A stretch of 56,230 bases of DNA, from the NCBI GenBank assembly GCA_964398785.1, contig CAYNNQ010000014.1, positions 1 through 56,230 of the forward strand, in the 5' to 3' direction. Both the position numbers and the translations under genes were made by a program. Positions 27,024 to 35,839 of the stretch are shown in pieces. The notes under the pieces are model-generated. The model searched no databases. It was not told the origin of the DNA and was given only the letters and a program-made list of their open reading frames with translations. The number at the start of each line of letters is the position of its first letter. Position 1 is the first letter of the stretch. Origin of the DNA: CAYNNQ01 sp964398785. Lineage in GTDB: Bacteria; Desulfobacterota; Desulfovibrionia; Desulfovibrionales; Desulfonatronovibrionaceae.

Positions 27024-28199
27024 TCATGATTCAGCCCGTTGCCGATCCAGGATCATAACCACTTCCATGTGCCAAGTCTGGGGGAACATATCCACGAGAT
27101 AAATACCACTCAACTCCCAGCCTTGTTCAAGAAGCGGTTTCACATCCCGGCAGGAATTGACTATATCACAGGAAATCCACACGATGCGCTCGAGGCTTCG
27201 AATGCAACCGAGACCACGAACAGCTTTACCACCGCCGGATCTGGGCGGATCAACCACGGCACATTGCGGAGAAAACGACTCTATTTTGCGAAAAGATCTA
27301 TCTCGGCAAGATAAATCTCCGCGAACGAAAACCGCGTTTGCCACATTATTGGCCTTGGCGTTGTTTCGCCCTTCCTGCACCGCCTTTTCCATGCCCTCAA
27401 CAGCCAGCACATCATGGCCATTTACTGCCAGAGGCAGGCTAAAATTTCCACTTCCGGCATAAAGATCGGTTATCCGGGCATAACCGGAGCAGGCATCTAC
27501 AATCAAGGAAACAAGCTCCGAATTCTGCTCCCAATTGGCCTGAAAAAAGGAACCGGACCCCAGGGTGAGCTTTATCCCCCAAAAATCAAGTGGAAAGATA
27601 AGCCCTTTGTCCTCAAAACTCCAAGCCGCCCGGCCGTCCTCAGGGGAAGCGGCCAGCTGATACCTCCCGTCCGGCATCCCGGAACAATTTTCCTGCAAAA
27701 AACGGTTCAACGGTGCGGCGAAGACCTTGCAGCCCCGAAGCAAGACCGGGACATGCGCCGAATGCTGCATGAAATGCGGTTTCCCATTCAGGATATGCAC
27801 CTGCCCCCTGTACCTGTATTTCCAGGCCCTTTTGGAAGCCTTGATCCGCAACGTTTTGGCCGCCAACCGAGAAAAATCCGGAGACAATTGCCGATTCAGG
27901 GTCTCCAGCAGAATCTCTTTTTTTATTTCCAGGGACAAACGGTTAGAAATAACCGCAAAAGGACAGGCACCGCATTCTATTCCGTGCAAGCAGGGATGCG
28001 GACGGCGGTTGGAGCTGGGTTCATGTATTTCAAGGGCCCGGCAAAGAATATGATCCTTTTTCTCTTTGTATGCCCCAACCCGGATCTTTTCTCCGGGCAA
28101 AACGCCGGGATCGACAATAGCGGCCTTCCCCGCCCCGGTCCTGGCCAGACCGCGCCCACGCCAGATCAGCTTGTCCACGCGCAGATCAAGTTCTTCCAA
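27024..28199 (-). CDS. TrmA/RlmD-family 5-methyluridine RNA methyltransferase
   Basis: A 391-residue RNA (uracil-C5) methyltransferase. An N-terminal TRAM-like RNA-binding domain comes first (about 1-55). A Cys cluster for a [4Fe-4S] site (HPCLHGIECGACPF) follows. The SAM-binding motif is DLYAGSGNFSLPLA, and the family signatures are CAVVDPPRSGGGK and WISCDIVNSCRDV with the catalytic Cys. Whether it modifies 23S rRNA or tRNA cannot be told. The start is TTG at 28199, directly after the TAG of the deoxyhypusine-synthase-like gene and behind GAAGGA, so it is translationally coupled as the last gene of the polyamine operon. The substrate link to polyamines is unclear. Confidence 0.85.
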   Translation of the reverse strand: MEELDLRVDKLIWRGRGLARTGAGKAAIVDPGVLPGEKIRVGAYKEKKDHILCRALEIHEPSSNRRPHPCLHGIECGACPFAVISNRLSLEIKKEILLETLNRQLSPDFSRLAAKTLRIKASKRAWKYRYRGQVHILNGKPHFMQHSAHVPVLLRGCKVFAAPLNRFLQENCSGMPDGRYQLAASPEDGRAAWSFEDKGLIFPLDFWGIKLTLGSGSFFQANWEQNSELVSLIVDACSGYARITDLYAGSGNFSLPLAVNGHDVLAVEGMEKAVQEGRNNAKANNVANAVFVRGDLSCRDRSFRKIESFSPQCAVVDPPRSGGGKAVRGLGCIRSLERIVWISCDIVNSCRDVKPLLEQGWELSGIYLVDMFPQTWHMEVVMILDRQRAES

Positions 28200-29288
28200 C
28201 TATTTCCTTCCCTCAGCCAACTTTTCCTCCACTCCCTTGAAAAGGAGCGGCCAAGCCAAAGTGGCGTCGGCCATGACTTCTGCATATCTGCCACCCTCTT
28301 CAGGGGGAACAAATTTCCCCCAGGAGACGCCCTCGCTATAGCTGCATCCGGACAAGCCGCCCCAGTGTTCAGGCTCGGGACAAATACGTACTGCATACTG
28401 GAAACGGCGCATTGGTAAGTCTTTTTCCAGTTTCTGGGAAACGATCTCTACAAAGGGACCTACCTGCTGGGCCCAATTGCGGGGAACCCCTCCACCTATA
28501 GTAAATATGCCTATCTTGGAGGCAGAGCATATTTTCCGGGTATAACTATATAGATCCAGAAAAGGATTGAATTGGAAAAAGAAATTTGCGGGATCCTGTT
28601 CTTCCAGGGCGTTCGGGTGTTTGCGCATTATGTGTGTGGCGATATCCAAAGCCAGCTCGGAGTCGGTAAAAGCCGGGATGTATACCGGAACACCCTTTTC
28701 ATAGGCACTTTTGAGGATACCTGTTCCGCTGAAGTTCTCCTTCAGGTATTTCCCTATACGCCGGCAAAGTTCTTCCGAAGAAAGGTATTCACCGGGCCGG
28801 ACCTCTTCCATTATTTTATGTATGACTTCTTCGGCCTGAGTAAAGTTCCTTTCCGGTTCCAGTGTATCATAAACCCGATTGAACCCGCGCCGAAAAAGTT
28901 CTCCATCCTTCATTTTCCCGGATTCATATTTGTAATGCTGCATGCCCATGGATTCAATAAAACCGTGAGCCATAAGAGCGCCGGTGGAAACAATTGCATC
29001 CAGCCATCCGCGGTCTATCATTCGGCAAATAAGGGAACCCATTTTGGCCACGGTCATGGCTCCGGAAAAAGTGCCCACCACAAAACAGTCCTCATCCCGG
29101 ACCATGTCCGTCATCACTTCCTGGGCCTCTCCCAACCTGCGCCCCCCAAAGGAGGTATTGCCCATGGCGGATAACAGGTCCTGAAAACTATCTATTTCGT
29201 CCGGATCCAAGGATTTTAGTGGTTTAAAACCTGCGTCCTCCGGATCCTGGAGGTTTTGTAAATTACGGACGTTTTTTTTGTCCCGCAT
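28200..29288 (-). CDS. Deoxyhypusine synthase-like protein (probable homospermidine/polyamine synthase)
   Basis: A 362-residue protein of the DHS family. NAD-binding and active-site parts are visible: TFSGAMTVAKMGSLI, STGALMAHGFIE, IFTIGGGVPRNWAQQ, and near the C-terminus YSEGVSWGKF, where the Lys equals the active-site lysine of eukaryotic DHS. Bacteria lack eIF5A, and bacterial DHS-like enzymes have been shown in some cases to make homospermidine, so a polyamine role is inferred. The context is decisive: pdaD and speB supply putrescine upstream. It overlaps the speB end by 26 bases. Confidence 0.88.
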   Translation of the reverse strand: MRDKKNVRNLQNLQDPEDAGFKPLKSLDPDEIDSFQDLLSAMGNTSFGGRRLGEAQEVMTDMVRDEDCFVVGTFSGAMTVAKMGSLICRMIDRGWLDAIVSTGALMAHGFIESMGMQHYKYESGKMKDGELFRRGFNRVYDTLEPERNFTQAEEVIHKIMEEVRPGEYLSSEELCRRIGKYLKENFSGTGILKSAYEKGVPVYIPAFTDSELALDIATHIMRKHPNALEEQDPANFFFQFNPFLDLYSYTRKICSASKIGIFTIGGGVPRNWAQQVGPFVEIVSQKLEKDLPMRRFQYAVRICPEPEHWGGLSGCSYSEGVSWGKFVPPEEGGRYAEVMADATLAWPLLFKGVEEKLAEGRK

Positions 29289-30150
29289 AGTAGAAATTCC
29301 GCATAAGGATTTTGAAGATCAGTTTGGCGGCCGCTGATTCGGATACCCGGCCTCCTCCGGCCAAAGGCGAAAGTTCGCAGAAGTCCATCCCCACCAACCT
29401 GGGACCAGGCCAAAGGGCCTCCCACAACCGCTCCACCCAGGAAAAAGACAGTCCTCCTGGCTCCGGGGTTCCGGTCCCGGGTATGACTGCGGGGTCCATG
29501 CCGTCGGCATCAAAAGTTATATATACGGGATTATTCCCGGCCAGCTCTTTTATCCTTTCAGCAACCACAGCCGGAGAAGGCATGCGCGAAGCAAGACAAG
29601 TATAAAGCTCATCCGGAGGACGTCTTCGTATATATTCCCCTTCTTCTCCGCTGATACTGCGGATACCCAACTGCACAACCGGCACCCCCAATTCCCGGAC
29701 CCGGGCCATGACACAAGCGTGGGAAAAAAGTGTCCCTTCATACTCGCTGCGCAAATCAGCGTGGGCATCAATCTGTATAACCACCAGTCCCGGATGGCTC
29801 CAGGCATAAAATTCTATGGCCGGGTAAGCCAATGTATGCTCACCGCCCAGTAACAACAAGAATTCCTCCCCCTGCAAATGGGCAAGGTAATCGTGCATGG
29901 CCAAGCATTGGGCTTCCGGACCGGCCGCGGAGCATTCAAACTCCGGGAGCATGGCAATGCGGCATACATCTTCCAGATGTAGTCCAAGATCAAAATCATA
30001 GGTCTCCAATTCCCGGCTGGCCCGAACAATAGCTTGCGGTCCCTCTCGGGTACCAGCCATGAAACTGGCTGTACCCTGATAAGGCACCGGCCAGACTTTG
30101 ACCTCCGTCCCAACTCCCCCGGCAGCCGTTTCTCCGAATAAAGTATGCAT
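29263..30150 (-). CDS. speB: Agmatinase
   Basis: A 295-residue ureohydrolase splitting agmatine to putrescine and urea. Binuclear Mn2+ ligands are present in LGGEHTLAY, IQIDAHADLR and ITFDADGMDPA. The C-terminal MDFCELSPLAGGG is typical. The ATG at 30150 follows AGGGAAAGGG, a good SD; an ATG nine codons upstream (30177), almost touching the pdaD stop, is the alternative. It lies between pdaD and the DHS-like gene in a tightly packed operon. Confidence 0.92.
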   Translation of the reverse strand: MHTLFGETAAGGVGTEVKVWPVPYQGTASFMAGTREGPQAIVRASRELETYDFDLGLHLEDVCRIAMLPEFECSAAGPEAQCLAMHDYLAHLQGEEFLLLLGGEHTLAYPAIEFYAWSHPGLVVIQIDAHADLRSEYEGTLFSHACVMARVRELGVPVVQLGIRSISGEEGEYIRRRPPDELYTCLASRMPSPAVVAERIKELAGNNPVYITFDADGMDPAVIPGTGTPEPGGLSFSWVERLWEALWPGPRLVGMDFCELSPLAGGGRVSESAAAKLIFKILMRNFYYAGQKKRP

Positions 30151-30178
30151 ATTCCCTTTCCCTACGGAAACGTCCATT

Positions 30179-30733
30179 TCAGGGGATAAATACCACCGCG
30201 GAAAGCGTCGTGGTCCACAATCCGGCCTGTCCCGTGGTTACACACGGAGCGGATGCGGAATCCACAATCTGGCCGCTCATCATATATATCTCCCGGCGTT
30301 CATCATAGGCCTTGTCCGCATCAAAATCCACACCCAGGGTGGTGGCCAGCATGGTCGAAGCCAGATCCTCCGCGAAATCGCCAATTTCATGCTCATCCGC
30401 ACCAAAAGCATGATGTTCCGAGATGTAACCATAGTTGCTCTCATCCGCCGGAAAGGCCATGCCCACAGCCGACCCCACCAATCTTCCTTTTTCGTTGGTA
30501 GCGTTCCGGGCCATGACACAAAAGGTTATCTGGCCCGGGGAAAGATGGGTTACTCCCTCCTCTACATCCAACATCCGGCATTTCGGAGGATAAATGCTGG
30601 AAACATAAACAAGATTCTGTTTTTCTATCTTGGCATCCCGCAAAGCCAGTTCAAAAGACTGCAATTTGTTTTTATGCCGACCAATACCTTTGGTAAAAAA
30701 AGCCTTGCTGGGAACAAAAGTTGTATTGAGCAT
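30179..30733 (-). CDS. pdaD: Pyruvoyl-dependent arginine decarboxylase
   Basis: A 184-residue proenzyme that cleaves itself between Ser and Ser in YVSSIYPP to give alpha and beta chains, the new N-terminal Ser becoming the pyruvoyl cofactor. It decarboxylates arginine to agmatine. GMAFPADESNYGYISEHHAF and the C-terminal region fit the archaeal/bacterial PdaD family. The ATG at 30733 is preceded by GGGAGGTGG; a start five codons upstream is not used. First gene of a four-gene run: pdaD, speB, DHS-like, TrmA-like. Confidence 0.92.
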   Translation of the reverse strand: MLNTTFVPSKAFFTKGIGRHKNKLQSFELALRDAKIEKQNLVYVSSIYPPKCRMLDVEEGVTHLSPGQITFCVMARNATNEKGRLVGSAVGMAFPADESNYGYISEHHAFGADEHEIGDFAEDLASTMLATTLGVDFDADKAYDERREIYMMSGQIVDSASAPCVTTGQAGLWTTTLSAVVFIP

Positions 30734-30925
30734 AATTCCACCTCCCATCTATAATCTATAACTCCGACGAAGGGAATGGATTTTTAGTAATTACTTGGCC
30801 AGATCCTTCCCGGCATTCAAGATCGCATTTTAAATGCCGGGGATGTCGCTAAAAAAATCCACAAGGACCAGTCCAAAAAAAATCCACGGGTAGCGTCAGA
30901 GGACCTAATCCATACTGTCCGCATG

Positions 30926-31052
30926 TGCCGGCAAAAAACATATTTTTTGCCGGCAGTTTTAAGTAGTTGAGTGTTAAATCTTCAGTACAATTAGAGGGTT
31001 GTAGAATTTAACCTGTACATTTAACTCCGGACTTGGATTTTTTGCAGATGCC
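30926..31052 (-). repeat. Family A repeat (minus orientation)
   Basis: A perfect hairpin gccggcaaaaaacatattttttgccggc in variant form: the stem has changed on both sides (gccggc instead of gcctgc), so pairing is kept by compensating substitutions. It ends ttttttgcagatgcc just before the SPOR gene stop. It lies in the gap 30734-31069. Confidence 0.75.
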
Positions 31053-31069
31053 ACCGTCCGGAGCAAGAA

Positions 31070-31735
31070 TCAGTAATCCGTACACGGTTTTTTATCTTTT
31101 AAAAAGGGGTCGGTTATACCCAGCCGTTTCATCTCCTTCCGGATCTCCTTGTCCTGGGACTCTGTACCCCGAAAGCTGACCAGTACCCGGTACCACTGCT
31201 TGGAATCCGCAACAGCCTTTTTCACCGAAGCCGTTATACCGGAATGCACCAATTTGGTCCGCAACTTACCGGCCCGTTGCCTTTCCCGAAAAGAAGCCAC
31301 CTGGTACAGATATTCAAACCTGTTTCCGGAGACCGCACGCTCCTCCCCGGCATCTTGTCTACTTGCAGGCTTTTTCGTGGTTGGGGATTTTTGGGCTCTC
31401 TTTTGTGTCCCGTCTTTGGTCAGGCGCTGCAGGAAACCGAGTTCTTCGGCTTTGAGAGTACGAGGAGGTTTCTTTTCCGCCTGCTCGCTCGTTTTTTCCC
31501 TGGGCATCACCTCGGACAATTTGGGGACATAATCCTCGGGACGGTATCCCCGCCCGACAAAGACTCCAAGCATAAAAGCCCAGATCATGGCCAAAAAGAC
31601 AAAAAGCCCCAGATAGAGAGTACCCTTTAGCTTTAATTCCAGTTTAAAACCTTTGGAAGATGTTCTCTTCTTATTGGCACTATTCTTACGGGCTGTATTC
31701 TTTTTCACTGATTTTTTTTGAGCCACGGCGATCAC
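31070..31735 (-). CDS. SPOR-domain membrane protein
   Basis: A 221-residue bitopic protein. A Lys-rich cytoplasmic N-terminus (KKSVKKNTARKNSANKKR) is followed by one TM (about 40-61), a Pro/Lys-rich linker and a C-terminal SPOR domain (about 139-213, YLYQVASFRERQRAGKL...WYRVLVSFRG). SPOR domains bind glycan strands lacking stem peptides, usually at division sites. The start is GTG at 31735 with AGG upstream; a GTG three codons later is possible. It follows argS, but a family B and a family A repeat now lie between them. Confidence 0.85.
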   Translation of the reverse strand: MIAVAQKKSVKKNTARKNSANKKRTSSKGFKLELKLKGTLYLGLFVFLAMIWAFMLGVFVGRGYRPEDYVPKLSEVMPREKTSEQAEKKPPRTLKAEELGFLQRLTKDGTQKRAQKSPTTKKPASRQDAGEERAVSGNRFEYLYQVASFRERQRAGKLRTKLVHSGITASVKKAVADSKQWYRVLVSFRGTESQDKEIRKEMKRLGITDPFLKDKKPCTDY

Positions 31736-31815
31736 AATAACCTGAATGAATTATAAGATTTCTTGTTTGGGCCAAACCTGAAACTCAACAGGCAATACCG
31801 GGGAGACATATTTTG

Positions 31816-32126
31816 GGGTCCTTGACGATTTATATGGATTTCTCCTCCTGATTTTTTTTGATGCCAAACTACCGGCCCGGTGTCTTCTAGGCCCCGCCAA
31901 AGAGGGATGCTTGCCCCCTCCGGACTCTTGTTTTTGGAGGGAGAAAAAGATTTGCTGCATTCAAATTGGTACTGTTTCCTGTTTGCACTCAGAGCTATTT
32001 CCCGGTCCGGCTTCCCCCTTTTGGCGGAGCCAAGAAAACGCACGGGCCTCTCGTTAAAAGCATCCCCAAAAATCAGGAGGAGAAAATATAAAAAATCCGC
32101 ACGCTGTTTGGAGTACCAAAAAATTG
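31816..32126 (-). repeat. Family B MITE-like element (long subtype, minus orientation)
   Basis: About 310 bp. In inverse order it carries the same ends (tatggatttctcctcctgat; aatccgcacgctgt) and the long centre shared with the 8923 copy (gagggagaaaaagatttgc, cccggtccggcttccccctt). Confidence 0.7.
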
Positions 32127-32129
32127 TAG

Positions 32130-32218
32130 AGGCAACCGCACAGATAAAACATTGCAACTATATGATTTCACTTAAAACCTAACACTGCCTGCAAAAACAT
32201 ATTTTTTGCAGGCGCATC
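32130..32218 (+). repeat. Family A repeat, truncated
   Basis: ggcaaccgcacagataaaac (left end deleted), body acttaaaacctaacac, and the intact hairpin gcctgcaaaaacat...ttttttgcaggcgc directly behind the argS stop. Confidence 0.65.
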
Positions 32219-32219
32219 C

Positions 32220-33875
32220 TTACATGCTTTCCGGGGCACTCACACCCAAAAGTCCCAATCCGTTATGCAGAACCTGAGCGACGGCTTGCAAAAGCAATAT
32301 CCTGGCCTGGACCAGGTTTTCATTGCCGGCGGAGAGAACCGGATTTACAGTATAATAGCGATGCAAAAGTCCTGCAAGATCCTGCAGGTAATAGCATAAA
32401 TGATGCGGGCTCAGTGTCCGAGCAGCGCCGATAACCGCGTCAGGGAACTGTTCCATGCCTTTGAAAAGATCGAAATCTTCCGAGGTATCCAGTTCAGGCA
32501 AAAGTTCCTCTCTGGATTTTTCCACCTCCACACCTCTTTCCCCTGCTTTACGCATCAAAGAGCATATTCGGGCATGAGCGTATTGGACATAATATACCGG
32601 ATTGTCCATGGTTTTCTGTTTGACAAGCTCCAGATCAAAGTCAAGATGGCTGTCGCTTTTGCGGGTGAGGAAAATAAACCGGGCTGCGTCAATTCCCACT
32701 TCATTACAAACATCGGCCAGGGTTTCAAATTTGCCCGCCCGTGTAGACATACTCACTTGCTCCCCGGCCCGGAGCAGATTTACCAGTTGGACCAAAATTA
32801 TCTGCAGATCCTCATCATCACGGCCCAAAGCCTGAACAGCGGCTTTCATACGTGGGACATATCCGTGATGATCCGCTCCCCATATATCCACGACCAGATC
32901 AAAACACCTCGCATACTTGTCCCGATGATAAGCAATATCCGAAGCAAAATAAGTCAATGTCCCGTCCGATTTTTTAAGTACCCGGTCCTTGTCGTCTCCG
33001 AACTGCGTGCTTGTAAACCAAAGTGCACCTTCCCGGGAATAGGCTAATCCCTGTTCCTCAAGCCAATCCAGAGTGCTTTCCACTTCCCCGGAATCCATAA
33101 GGCTTCTTTCCGAAAACCACACTTGATGTTCCACCCGAAAATCAAAAAGGTCCTTTTTTATCCCGGCCAGGATGCTCTCCAGAGCCTTATCCCGACACAC
33201 GGGCAAAACTTCCTCGAGTGGGCGATCCAAAAATTCCATGCCCTGGGAATGCAACAAATCTTCAGCTATATTCTGGATATAATCGCCCTTATAACATTCT
33301 TCGGGCATTTCTTCAGAGTACCCGGCCGACTGCATCATGCGGACCCACACCGAATAACCCAAAAGGCGCATCTGCCTCCCGGCATCGTTCAAATAATACT
33401 CCGTGCTTACGTCATATCCGGAAAAACGCATTATGCGCGCCAAACTGTCCCCGACAGCAGCCCCGCGGCCGTGTCCAATATGCAAGGGGCCGGTGGGGTT
33501 GGCGGAGACAAATTCCAGTTGTACCCGGGCTCCCTGTCCAAAATCGTTATCACCATACTTGTCCCCGGCGGAAAAAATGTCCTGAACTACATCCCTCCAG
33601 AAGTCCTCCTTGAAGGTGAAATTCAAAAAGCCCGGTCCGGCAATTTCCACTTCTTTCAATTCGGAGTCATCTCCCAGGCAAAATTCGCGTATCTTTTCGC
33701 CCAACTCACGGGGAGGAATCCCGGCAATCTTGCTCCCGACCAAAGCCGCGTTACTGGCCATGTCCCCGAAATTCTTATCCTTAAGAAGATCAACCGTAGC
33801 CTTTTCCGGCCATGGCAGTCCTTGGGACTCAAAAAAATCCTGCAGTTTTTCTTCAATTATTTCTTTGGCTTTCAT
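32220..33875 (-). CDS. argS: Arginyl-tRNA synthetase
   Basis: A 551-residue class I synthetase charging tRNA-Arg. The N-terminal Add-1 domain is at about 1-80. The HIGH signature lies in SANPTGPLHIGHGRGAAVGD. The C-terminal DALR anticodon-binding domain (about 430-551) includes YYVQYAHARICSLMRKA and ends LLGVSAPESM. There is no KMSKS sequence, as is common in ArgS. AAAAGGG precedes the ATG. It follows fabD on the same strand after 24 bases. Confidence 0.95.
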   Translation of the reverse strand: MKAKEIIEEKLQDFFESQGLPWPEKATVDLLKDKNFGDMASNAALVGSKIAGIPPRELGEKIREFCLGDDSELKEVEIAGPGFLNFTFKEDFWRDVVQDIFSAGDKYGDNDFGQGARVQLEFVSANPTGPLHIGHGRGAAVGDSLARIMRFSGYDVSTEYYLNDAGRQMRLLGYSVWVRMMQSAGYSEEMPEECYKGDYIQNIAEDLLHSQGMEFLDRPLEEVLPVCRDKALESILAGIKKDLFDFRVEHQVWFSERSLMDSGEVESTLDWLEEQGLAYSREGALWFTSTQFGDDKDRVLKKSDGTLTYFASDIAYHRDKYARCFDLVVDIWGADHHGYVPRMKAAVQALGRDDEDLQIILVQLVNLLRAGEQVSMSTRAGKFETLADVCNEVGIDAARFIFLTRKSDSHLDFDLELVKQKTMDNPVYYVQYAHARICSLMRKAGERGVEVEKSREELLPELDTSEDFDLFKGMEQFPDAVIGAARTLSPHHLCYYLQDLAGLLHRYYTVNPVLSAGNENLVQARILLLQAVAQVLHNGLGLLGVSAPESM

Positions 33876-33899
33876 TTTTTCCCTTTTTCCTGATTCAGC

Positions 33900-34850
33900 C
33901 TAACCGACTTCATTAATCAAAATATCCATATTCTCCAGAGAATCAGTAGTTCGGACACATAATTCCTTGTCTTTTCCCAATATTTGGGGGACCATTTTAC
34001 TCAATACATTCTTGGGCCCGACTTCCAGAAAAGAGGATAATTTGTTTTCCCATATATTTTGGACAAGCTGTATCCAATATACGGATAAAACCATCTGTTT
34101 TTGCATAATATGCAGTATATCCCGCTCATCAGCTTCAAAATCAGCAGTGGAATTCAAATAAACCGGGAAATCAGGGCTGTTCCAATCCAGTCTCTCCATA
34201 TATACGGCCAATTCATCCGCGGCTTCCTGCATAAGGGGAGAATGGAAAGCCCCACTTACCGGCAAGACTATCCCCCGCCCTTTATCCGCCTTGGCCTGCT
34301 CCACTACTTTGTCCACGGCCTCGTCTTCCCCGCTGACCACAAACTGTGCCGGGGTATTGTAATTAGCAATCAATATATATTTTCCAGTTTCTTTACGGAT
34401 AGTTTGGACAATTTCCTCCACTCGATCCTGGGAAAGTTTAACAATAGCCGCCATCTTGCCTTTTTCTTCGGCACCGGCCTCCCCCATGAGTCTGCCGCGC
34501 AAGGAAACCACCTGCAGGCAATCTTCGAGGCTGAGTACCCCGGCCGCGCATAAAGCACAGTATTCACCGAGGCTGTGACCAGCGCTACAGGAAGGAAAAA
34601 ACCTGTTTTTCAGATACAGCCAGACAGACAGATTTACAGCTGACAATCCCGGCTGCAAATAAGAAGTTTCCGCCATGTCTTTTTCTTCACCTTCCCAGAA
34701 GATCTCCCTCAAGGGATGTCCGCTGATTTTTTCCGCCAGCTTCCAGACATCCATGGCATCCGGCCATTTTTCGGCCAAATCCCGTCCCATCCCGGAATAT
34801 TGGGATCCTTGACCGGGAAATAGTATTGCTGCATGCTTAATCTCACTCAT
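33900..34850 (-). CDS. fabD: Malonyl-CoA:ACP transacylase-like acyltransferase (FabD family)
   Basis: A 316-residue acyltransferase that loads malonyl onto acyl carrier protein for fatty-acid synthesis. LFPGQGSQYSGMGRDLAE is the oxyanion/glycine region. The catalytic Ser is in SAGHSLGEYCALCAAG, the His in VSGAFHSPLMQEA, and VGPKNVLSKMV is near the end. Usual length. CAGGAGA precedes the ATG. It lies upstream of argS, likely co-transcribed. A paralogous acyltransferase role cannot be fully excluded because no other fab gene is adjacent. Confidence 0.85.
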   Translation of the reverse strand: MSEIKHAAILFPGQGSQYSGMGRDLAEKWPDAMDVWKLAEKISGHPLREIFWEGEEKDMAETSYLQPGLSAVNLSVWLYLKNRFFPSCSAGHSLGEYCALCAAGVLSLEDCLQVVSLRGRLMGEAGAEEKGKMAAIVKLSQDRVEEIVQTIRKETGKYILIANYNTPAQFVVSGEDEAVDKVVEQAKADKGRGIVLPVSGAFHSPLMQEAADELAVYMERLDWNSPDFPVYLNSTADFEADERDILHIMQKQMVLSVYWIQLVQNIWENKLSSFLEVGPKNVLSKMVPQILGKDKELCVRTTDSLENMDILINEVG

Positions 34851-35014
34851 AGTCGTTCTCCTGCAAATAGGCAGATTCGTTTAACTTGAGATTCCCAGAA
34901 AGTCGAGGAAAGAAATCCCTCTGCATTCTAGGTCCAATTCTGGAAAAGGGAAATTATTCCGGATTGCCTCCTCCAATAACATAAAATATAAAAAATAGCC
35001 TCCAACTTTCCACA

Positions 35015-35181
35015 AAATAAATTAAGCGATTTTGAACGAGCTTATATCGTATCTCAATACGTTATCGAATAATCACAAAAACGATCGCAGTTAGTCTGGA
35101 AAAGTGACACCTCCGGATGGAAGCTGCTTAAGACTTTTAACTTAACACTGCCTGCAAAAATATATTTTTTGCAGGCAGGCA
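35015..35181 (+). repeat. Family C remnant joined to the hairpin half of family A
   Basis: The inner segment of long family C (gagcttatatcgtatctcaa, tacgttatcgaataatcaca) and its end ctccggatggaag run into a right-hand family A half (acttttaacttaacac, then the hairpin gcctgcaaaaatata...ttttttgcaggc). The same C-in-A arrangement occurs at 21508, so this may be an eroded second nested insertion. It lies in the 350-base gap between fabD and rsmG. Confidence 0.6.
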
Positions 35182-35200
35182 CAGCAAGACTAAAAAAGCT

Positions 35201-35839
35201 ATGGAACCCGAAAAAATCAGAAAGTTCTTTCAGAAAAAAAATTTCCTCCTTACAGAGGAACAATCGAAAAGATTATCCGCTTATATTGAACTATTGCTCA
35301 AGTGGAATTCCAAGACAAATATAGTAGGCGTCTCTGCCCCCCAAAATATACTGGAAGACCTTATAATGGACAGTTTACACCTCTATAACTTCCTGGACAA
35401 ACTGGATCTCCCCTCGGATCCGCTGGTACTGGACCTGGGAGCCGGAGCCGGGCTGCCGGGAATTCCGCTGCGCTTATTCTGGGACAAGGGGCAATATTAC
35501 CTGATAGAGATTCGGGAAAAAAGATTTTTCTTCCTGCGCCAAGCCCTGCGCGAAACTGGACTCCACAATACCTATGTCCACAGGGAAAAAGCCGAAAACC
35601 TTTCCGCGAATCTCCGCAGAGCGGACATGATAATAAGCCGGGCGTTCCTCCCCCAGGAAAAACTATTACCCCTGGCCCAAGAGCTTTTAAACACCCAGGG
35701 AAGACTCATTGTCATGGGTAAATCACCAAAACCGACCCCAAACAGGGAATGGTCCGAAGAAGCCCGAATGGAATACCATACTGAATCCTTGCAAAAACGC
35801 TACTTGTCCTCGCTCGTACCGAACATTTCACCAAGTTGA
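35201..35839 (+). CDS. rsmG: 16S rRNA (guanine527-N7)-methyltransferase RsmG
   Basis: A 212-residue SAM methyltransferase methylating G527 of 16S rRNA. The SAM motif is VLDLGAGAGLPGIPLRL. The N-terminal LLKWNSKTNIVGVSAPQNILE and DSLHLYNFLD are family-typical, and EKRFFFLRQALRETGL matches the helix after motif I. Normal length. The ATG has no clear SD and lies just behind a repeat hairpin, so repeat insertion may have altered its leader. Its last 40 bases overlap the convergent small gene. Confidence 0.92.
   Translation: MEPEKIRKFFQKKNFLLTEEQSKRLSAYIELLLKWNSKTNIVGVSAPQNILEDLIMDSLHLYNFLDKLDLPSDPLVLDLGAGAGLPGIPLRLFWDKGQYYLIEIREKRFFFLRQALRETGLHNTYVHREKAENLSANLRRADMIISRAFLPQEKLLPLAQELLNTQGRLIVMGKSPKPTPNREWSEEARMEYHTESLQKRYLSSLVPNISPS

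Noticed and set aside
27414..28418. A 334-codon plus-strand frame across the TrmA-like gene
   Set aside because: Antisense shadow of two well-supported minus-strand genes, rich in Pro/Gly/Arg and without motifs.
966..35181. Repeats A-C considered as a CRISPR array
   Set aside because: Copies are 80-310 bp, dispersed singly over 34 kb in both orientations, with no regular spacers and no cas genes.
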